Positions 60,055 through 64,000 of a DNA stretch of 64,000 nucleotides are shown here, piece by piece. This DNA is from CAZDDI01 sp964504195 (GTDB lineage: Bacteria > Chloroflexota > Anaerolineae > B4-G1 > SLSP01). Numbering within the stretch: the first letter of the stretch is position 1; every line of letters begins with the position of its first letter. The translations under genes and the position numbers were made by a program. The notes under the pieces are model-generated. The model had not been told where the DNA came from. It made no database searches and saw only the letters and a program-made list of their open reading frames with translations. Location of the stretch: assembly GCA_964504195.1 (NCBI GenBank), contig CAZDDI010000001.1, positions 310,001 through 374,000 on the forward strand, read 5' to 3'.

Positions 60055-60080
60055 AACGTAAAATACACGGAGAGAGTGAG

Positions 60081-61199
60081 ATGAATATAAAATATCGCAT
60101 TATAATATTACTGATGTTGACAATATCGCTGCTGGCGGTTATCCCAGCGCGGGCGCAAACCGGGCAGGTGCGCGTGGTATATTTCACGTCGCCTGTATGT
60201 TCCTTCTGCCAGTTAGTCGAAGAGCGCGATTTGCCGCCGCTCGAGGCGCAATACGGCGCGCAGTTGCACATCTTGCGAGTGGACACAACAACCACGGCGG
60301 GCCAACGCCTGTTTCAAACCACATTGGAACGTTACGCTGTGGCCCCAAATCGCCAGGGAACGCCCATGATGCTTGTCAACGACACGGTGCTGGTAGGTGC
60401 GGTGGAAATCCCCGAACAGTTACCCGGACTAGTGGCCGAGCTGTTGGCCGCAGGCGGCAATGATTGGCCGCCGCTCTCCGGTTTGGAAAACTTTATCGAG
60501 GCGGATATGGAACGCGCGGCAGCTGGCGACCGTCCCTTGTGGCGCGTCCGTTTCGAGCGTGACCTGCCGGGTAACTATATCTCGGTTGCGCTGCTGGTAA
60601 TCATGCTGGGGGTGACAGTCGTGCTGGCGTGGCCTGCCGCCTGGCGTAACGCGCCGCTGGCGAAAGTCTCCCCGTGGATTAAAATCGCCATCGCCCTGAT
60701 TGGCCTCAGCGTAGCGATTTATCTCTCGTATGTAGAGACGACGCAGACAGAAGCATTCTGTGGCCCGGTGGGGCAGTGCAACGTCGTGCAGCAGAGCCGC
60801 TTTGCGCTCCTGTTTGGCTTCCTGCCGATGGCTTTGTTTGGAGCCTTAGGCTATACGGCGGTTCTGGGGACTTACATCTACGGGCGCTGGGGTAAGGGGC
60901 TTTACGCAGGCATGATGCCGCTGGCAAGTTTCCTACTCGCGGCCTTCGGATTCGTCTTCTCGCTCTGGCTGACCTATTTGCAGCCGTTCGTCATCGGTGC
61001 GACGTGCCTGTGGTGTCTGGCCTCGGCGGTGACGATGACATTGAGTGCGTTGCTGAACGCTGCTCCGGGATGGGGTGCTGTACAGCTGTTAAGTCGGCGT
61101 GGGTGGAGCGCCTATCAACGCGCGATAAAGCAGGGCGCTGTGCCCACTGCTCCTACAGGCCCAGCGGTCAAGCGCGCCGCCAAACGACGTAAGCACTAA
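60081..61199 (+). CDS. Thioredoxin-like domain fused to VKOR
   Basis: 372 aa. Start at 60081 with GGAGAGAG; an ATG at 60051 overlapping the upstream stop is an alternative that adds 10 residues. Signal peptide (to about 23), thioredoxin fold with SPVCSFC at about 34-40, then a VKOR domain of four to five helices: the outer Cys pair in FCGPVGQCNVV and the active-site ATCLWCLA. VKOR fusions re-oxidise disulfide-forming proteins by passing electrons to quinone. It has no known part in hydrogenases, so its place between the subunit genes is odd. Confidence 0.88.
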   Translation: MNIKYRIIILLMLTISLLAVIPARAQTGQVRVVYFTSPVCSFCQLVEERDLPPLEAQYGAQLHILRVDTTTTAGQRLFQTTLERYAVAPNRQGTPMMLVNDTVLVGAVEIPEQLPGLVAELLAAGGNDWPPLSGLENFIEADMERAAAGDRPLWRVRFERDLPGNYISVALLVIMLGVTVVLAWPAAWRNAPLAKVSPWIKIAIALIGLSVAIYLSYVETTQTEAFCGPVGQCNVVQQSRFALLFGFLPMALFGALGYTAVLGTYIYGRWGKGLYAGMMPLASFLLAAFGFVFSLWLTYLQPFVIGATCLWCLASAVTMTLSALLNAAPGWGAVQLLSRRGWSAYQRAIKQGAVPTAPTGPAVKRAAKRRKH

Positions 61200-61215
61200 A
61201 CCAGGAGAAAAACGT

Positions 61216-61545
61216 ATGGGACAAGTCTTGCTAAGCCCGCTGGTCGCGTTTATGGCCTTTCTGTTGCTGGCCTACAGCATTCACTGGCTAGGTGGGCAGA
61301 TTGCAGCGACCGGCGAAGCGCATGGGGCAAAACATACCCCCTACACTGGCGGCGAGGAAGTCGCTCCGCCAGAGCGGCAGCAGCTCACCTATCACGCCTT
61401 TTTCCGCCTGGCGTTGATGTTCAGCATCCTGCACGTCGCCGCGTTGGTGGTCTCCACGCTGCCAGGAGGCTTACTGGCACATCGCGTGGCCTTAGTCTAT
61501 CTGGTGGGCATCGGCATCAGCGTGCTGGTACTGGCGGAAGGATGA
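61216..61545 (+). CDS. NuoA-like / MbhI-like membrane subunit
   Basis: 109 aa, start at 61216 after AGGAGAAAAACGT. Three helices (about 8-27, 58-78, 83-104). PYTGGEEVAPPERQQLTYHA resembles the loop between helices 1 and 2 of NuoA/MbhI subunits, where complex I has its conserved carboxylates. It directly precedes the small catalytic subunit. Confidence 0.75.
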   Translation: MGQVLLSPLVAFMAFLLLAYSIHWLGGQIAATGEAHGAKHTPYTGGEEVAPPERQQLTYHAFFRLALMFSILHVAALVVSTLPGGLLAHRVALVYLVGIGISVLVLAEG

Positions 61546-61548
61546 AGT

Positions 61549-62004
61549 ATGACGACTGAAATCCAAGATCCAAAATCTAACATCATACATCGTATTGTGC
61601 AGTGGGCGCGACGCAAATCGCCGTGGGTGCTACACTTCAACAGCGGCGGTTGCAACGGCTGTGACATCGAAATTCTCGCTACGCTCACGGCGCGCTACGA
61701 TGTAGAGCGCCTGGGTATTCTGGCTGAAGCTTCGCCCCGGCACGCAGACATTCTGCTCTGTACCGGCCCGGTCACGCGCCAGACGCGCGACCGTCTACGG
61801 CGTATTTACGAGCAGATGCCCGCGCCCAAGTGGGTGGTCTCCATTGGGAGTTGCAGTTGCTCCGGGGGCGTCTTTCAGGGCGCTTACAACATCCTTGGCG
61901 GCGTGGATCAGGTAATCCCCGTGGATATCTACATCCCCGGTTGTCCCTGTCGCCCCGAAGCGATGATTGACGGTCTGGCGCAATTACTGGCAAAGATGGA
62001 GTGA
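61549..62004 (+). CDS. Group 4 [NiFe]-hydrogenase small subunit (NuoB-like)
   Basis: 151 aa. The proximal [4Fe-4S] ligands are seen: CNGCDIEI at about 34-41, then GSCSCSGG at about 101-108 and PGCPCRPE at about 131-138. It lacks additional clusters of group 1-3 small subunits. It passes electrons between ferredoxin subunit and the NiFe site. Confidence 0.92.
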   Translation: MTTEIQDPKSNIIHRIVQWARRKSPWVLHFNSGGCNGCDIEILATLTARYDVERLGILAEASPRHADILLCTGPVTRQTRDRLRRIYEQMPAPKWVVSIGSCSCSGGVFQGAYNILGGVDQVIPVDIYIPGCPCRPEAMIDGLAQLLAKME

Positions 62005-62043
62005 GTGGGATAGATTCTAAGTGTGATGGGGAGCATAAGGGTT

Positions 62044-62469
62044 ATGAATGTAGAACAAATTGTGGCGGCGCTGCAAGCCGCGTTTCCCGATGCCGATTTG
62101 GCACCGCGCATGGTGCCGCTTGACGACACCTTCGTTACTATCCCTGCCGAGGGACTGCGCCGTGCCGTGCAAGTGCTGTTGGAAGACTGCGGGGTATGGC
62201 ATCTTTCTACCATCACGGGATTGGATACGGGCGAGCAAGTGGAGCTGCTGTACCACTTCTGGGAAGTGCATGGATTGACACTGCGCGTGGAGTTGCCTTA
62301 TGATATGCTTCACATCGCCAGCATCACAGACCTGATCCCCGGCGCAGCCTTCTACGAGCGAGAAATCGTCGAAATGCTCGCTGTAACTGTGGATGGATTG
62401 CTCGATTTACGCCCGCTGCTGCTCCCCGACGATTGGGATGGCAGCGCACCATTGCGGAAAGGCGCGTAA
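62044..62469 (+). CDS. NuoC/HycE-N-like 30-kDa subunit
   Basis: 141 aa read from the ATG at 62044 (AAGGG upstream); ATG at 62026 is an alternative. The core (WHLSTITGLDTGEQVELLYH, IPGAAFYEREIVEMLAVTVD) matches the NuoC / 30-kDa domain, which in other hydrogenases may be fused to the large subunit. No metal site. Confidence 0.85.
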   Translation: MNVEQIVAALQAAFPDADLAPRMVPLDDTFVTIPAEGLRRAVQVLLEDCGVWHLSTITGLDTGEQVELLYHFWEVHGLTLRVELPYDMLHIASITDLIPGAAFYEREIVEMLAVTVDGLLDLRPLLLPDDWDGSAPLRKGA

Positions 62470-62521
62470 GCGAGAAAGCGATTGTCATGCACCCTTTGCC
62501 TATTCACCATTGGAGTAATCT

Positions 62522-63604
62522 ATGACTCAAGTAACCATTCCTATCGGGCCACAACATCCGTTGTTGAAAGAACCCCTCTCATTTTTACTGAAAGTGGAGG
62601 GCGAAGAAGTCCTCGATAGCACATTGCGCCTGGGCTACGTCCATCGTGGCATCGAGCGGCTGTGCCAGGAGCGCACGTATGTGCAGGCTGTACATCTCAT
62701 CGAGCGCGTCTGCGGTATCTGTTCCCACATCCACACCACCACCTATTGCCAGGGCGTAGAGGCGCTGGCCGGGCTGGAGGTGCCCCCGCGTGGCCTGTAC
62801 TTGCGCGCGTTAATGTGCGAGCTGGAACGCATCCACAGTCACCTGCTCTGGCTCGGCGTGCTGGCGAAGAACATGGGCTACGATACTGTCTTCATGTATG
62901 CCTGGCGCGATCGGGAGATTGTGCTGGACATCATGGAGGAACTCTCCGGCGGGCGGGTCTCCCATGCCGTCAATGTCATCGGTGGGGTGCGGATTGATCT
63001 GGATACGACGCACGCTACTTCGATCATGCAACGTCTCAATAAATTGGAAGAACAGGTAGAAAAGGCATTGCTCTTGATTGAACACGAGCCATCGCTCAAG
63101 GCGCGGACGCAGGGCGTGGGGATGCTTTCGGCGGAGCAGGTGCATCGCTACTGTGTAGTAGGGCCGGTAGCGCGTGCTTCTGGCGTGGATGTGGATTTGC
63201 GTCGTGATTACCCGCGCCCGCCATACGATCAGCTCAAGTTCAAGGTCATCACGCACCCGGCGGGTGACGTGTGGGCGCGCACGCTGGTACGATCGGCGGA
63301 AACCCGCGAGAGCCTGCATCTGTGCCGCCAGATTCTTGCGCAGCTGCCCGATGGGCCAACTTCGGTGGCGGCTAAGCGGCGCATCCCGACCGGTGAAGTC
63401 GTAAGCCGCTCCGAAGCGCCGCGCGGCGAGGTGATCTACTACATCCGCAGCGACGGCAGCGACAAGCCCGCACGGCTCAAAATCCGCACGCCTTCGCTGA
63501 CTGCGCTCATTACGCTGGCGGATCAGCTGCGCGGCGTCAATATCGCTGATGTGCCGGTGGTGCTCTCCGGCGTGGATTTGTGCATCGCTTGCGCGGATCG
63601 GTGA
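62522..63604 (+). CDS. Group 4 [NiFe]-hydrogenase large subunit (catalytic)
   Basis: 360 aa. Both nickel-binding motifs are complete: ERVCGICSHIH at about 61-71 and DLCIACADR at 352-360. Complex I NuoD lacks these cysteines, so this is a true hydrogenase. The chain ends exactly with the Arg of the second motif, so no C-terminal peptide has to be cleaved. In most [NiFe] hydrogenases an endopeptidase removes such a tail; CooH-type enzymes are known exceptions. Start at 62522; the spacer upstream is AT-rich with a GGAG. Confidence 0.93.
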   Translation: MTQVTIPIGPQHPLLKEPLSFLLKVEGEEVLDSTLRLGYVHRGIERLCQERTYVQAVHLIERVCGICSHIHTTTYCQGVEALAGLEVPPRGLYLRALMCELERIHSHLLWLGVLAKNMGYDTVFMYAWRDREIVLDIMEELSGGRVSHAVNVIGGVRIDLDTTHATSIMQRLNKLEEQVEKALLLIEHEPSLKARTQGVGMLSAEQVHRYCVVGPVARASGVDVDLRRDYPRPPYDQLKFKVITHPAGDVWARTLVRSAETRESLHLCRQILAQLPDGPTSVAAKRRIPTGEVVSRSEAPRGEVIYYIRSDGSDKPARLKIRTPSLTALITLADQLRGVNIADVPVVLSGVDLCIACADR

Positions 63605-63690
63605 GCGAATCAGCGAAAAGGCGTAACGGCCAATCTTCACTTCAAATCACAAACTCGCAACTCAGCACTCAAAACGCGGAACTTAAAATT

Positions 63691-64000
63691 ATGCAAGCAC
63701 TATTCAATCTCTTAATCTTCCCCGGCTTCGGGTTTCTGCTGGTATGCGGCTGGCTCTTCGAGTGGCTCGACCGGCGCATCCTGGCACGCACGCAGGGGCG
63801 TGTAGGGCCGCCGTGGTATCAGCCGGTCGCCGATTTTATCAAGCTATTGGCAAAAGAAGACCTGCTGCCTACTGGGGCAAATGCCACGGCTGTGACCATC
63901 CTGCCGCTGGTGTCGCTGGCGGCGGTGCTGACGGCCGGGCTATACATCCCCATCGCCGGGCACAGCGTCGCCAAATTTGATGGCGACTTCATCGTGATCC
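63691..64000 (+). CDS. NuoH/HycD/MbhM-like membrane anchor (partial, runs off right edge)
   Basis: 103 codons are present. MQALFNLLIFPGFGFLLVCG is followed by ARTQGRVGPPWYQPVADFIK and LLAKEDLLPTGA, the conserved cytoplasmic loop of NuoH-type subunits that binds the quinone or the hydrogenase module. Helices at about 8-26 and 75-93. It completes the catalytic set I-J-K-L-M. Confidence 0.92.
   Translation, partial: MQALFNLLIFPGFGFLLVCGWLFEWLDRRILARTQGRVGPPWYQPVADFIKLLAKEDLLPTGANATAVTILPLVSLAAVLTAGLYIPIAGHSVAKFDGDFIVI

Noticed and set aside
62522..63604. Complex I NuoD
   Set aside because: Both CxxC nickel motifs are present, which complex I lacks, so it is a hydrogenase.

Overview
The window looks like high-GC DNA from a deep-branching bacterium, most likely a member of the Chloroflexota (Anaerolineae/Caldilineae type). 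This placement is inferred from the Pro/Thr 'PTATP' linkers and 'TAT/TATAEW' coiled stretches in envelope proteins, the mix of Gram-positive-like SPFH/NfeD pairs, and a group 4 hydrogenase. No rRNA is present to prove it. The window splits into two halves at a tRNA-Gln(CUG) gene (43604-43674, minus strand).

Left half (1-43.6 kb): a mobile element with essentially every gene on the minus strand. From right to left it holds: three tandem excisionase-like DNA-binding genes abutting the 3' end of the tRNA; a small HTH/toxin-like pair; accessory genes, one broken by a 2.6-kb IS21-family insertion with a clean 6-bp target duplication; a serine-recombinase-like gene without a catalytic domain; an SSB; an FtsK-type DNA pump; ribbon-helix-helix proteins; a ParA/partner partition module with a CGGTATCA repeat array; a cluster of XRE regulators; Hfq-like and HNH proteins; and a replication initiator with seven iterons inside its own coding sequence. 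Left of about 17.9 kb comes a 17-kb operon with a consensus promoter and an intrinsic-terminator-like leader. It encodes a 1293-aa VirB4/HerA-type ATPase with a huge Ser/Gly/Thr-rich insert, two CpaE/TadZ-like ATPases, a CpaB-like SAF protein, a prepilin peptidase, secreted PKD/PPC and Pro/Thr-rich membrane proteins, and a KH-domain protein. Together this looks like a plasmid-like integrated element that pairs a Tad-type pilus with DNA-pumping ATPases. The left end of the element is outside the window.

Most long spacers of the element are not random DNA. They are built from AC dinucleotides repeating every 5 bp (ACNNN pentamers) over hundreds of bases, which I do not recognise from any described repeat class.

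Right half (43.7-64 kb): chromosomal-type genes, all on the plus strand. After a degenerate transposase come a thioredoxin-CcdA fusion and a Ca2+/cation antiporter. The antiporter has a perfect promoter, a multi-branched leader RNA and a terminator, which is a riboswitch-like arrangement. Next is a long operon for a membrane-bound energy-converting (group 4) [NiFe] hydrogenase: Mrp/Mbh-like small membrane subunits, three antiporter-like NuoL/M/N subunits, a 2x[4Fe-4S] ferredoxin subunit, NuoA-, B-, C-, D- and H-like subunits, with both Ni-binding CxxC motifs intact in the large subunit. Inserted in the same operon are two slipins around an NfeD protease, a Ca2+-transporting P-type ATPase and a thioredoxin-VKOR fusion. 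This suggests linked hydrogen/ion/calcium bioenergetics. The operon runs off the right edge.
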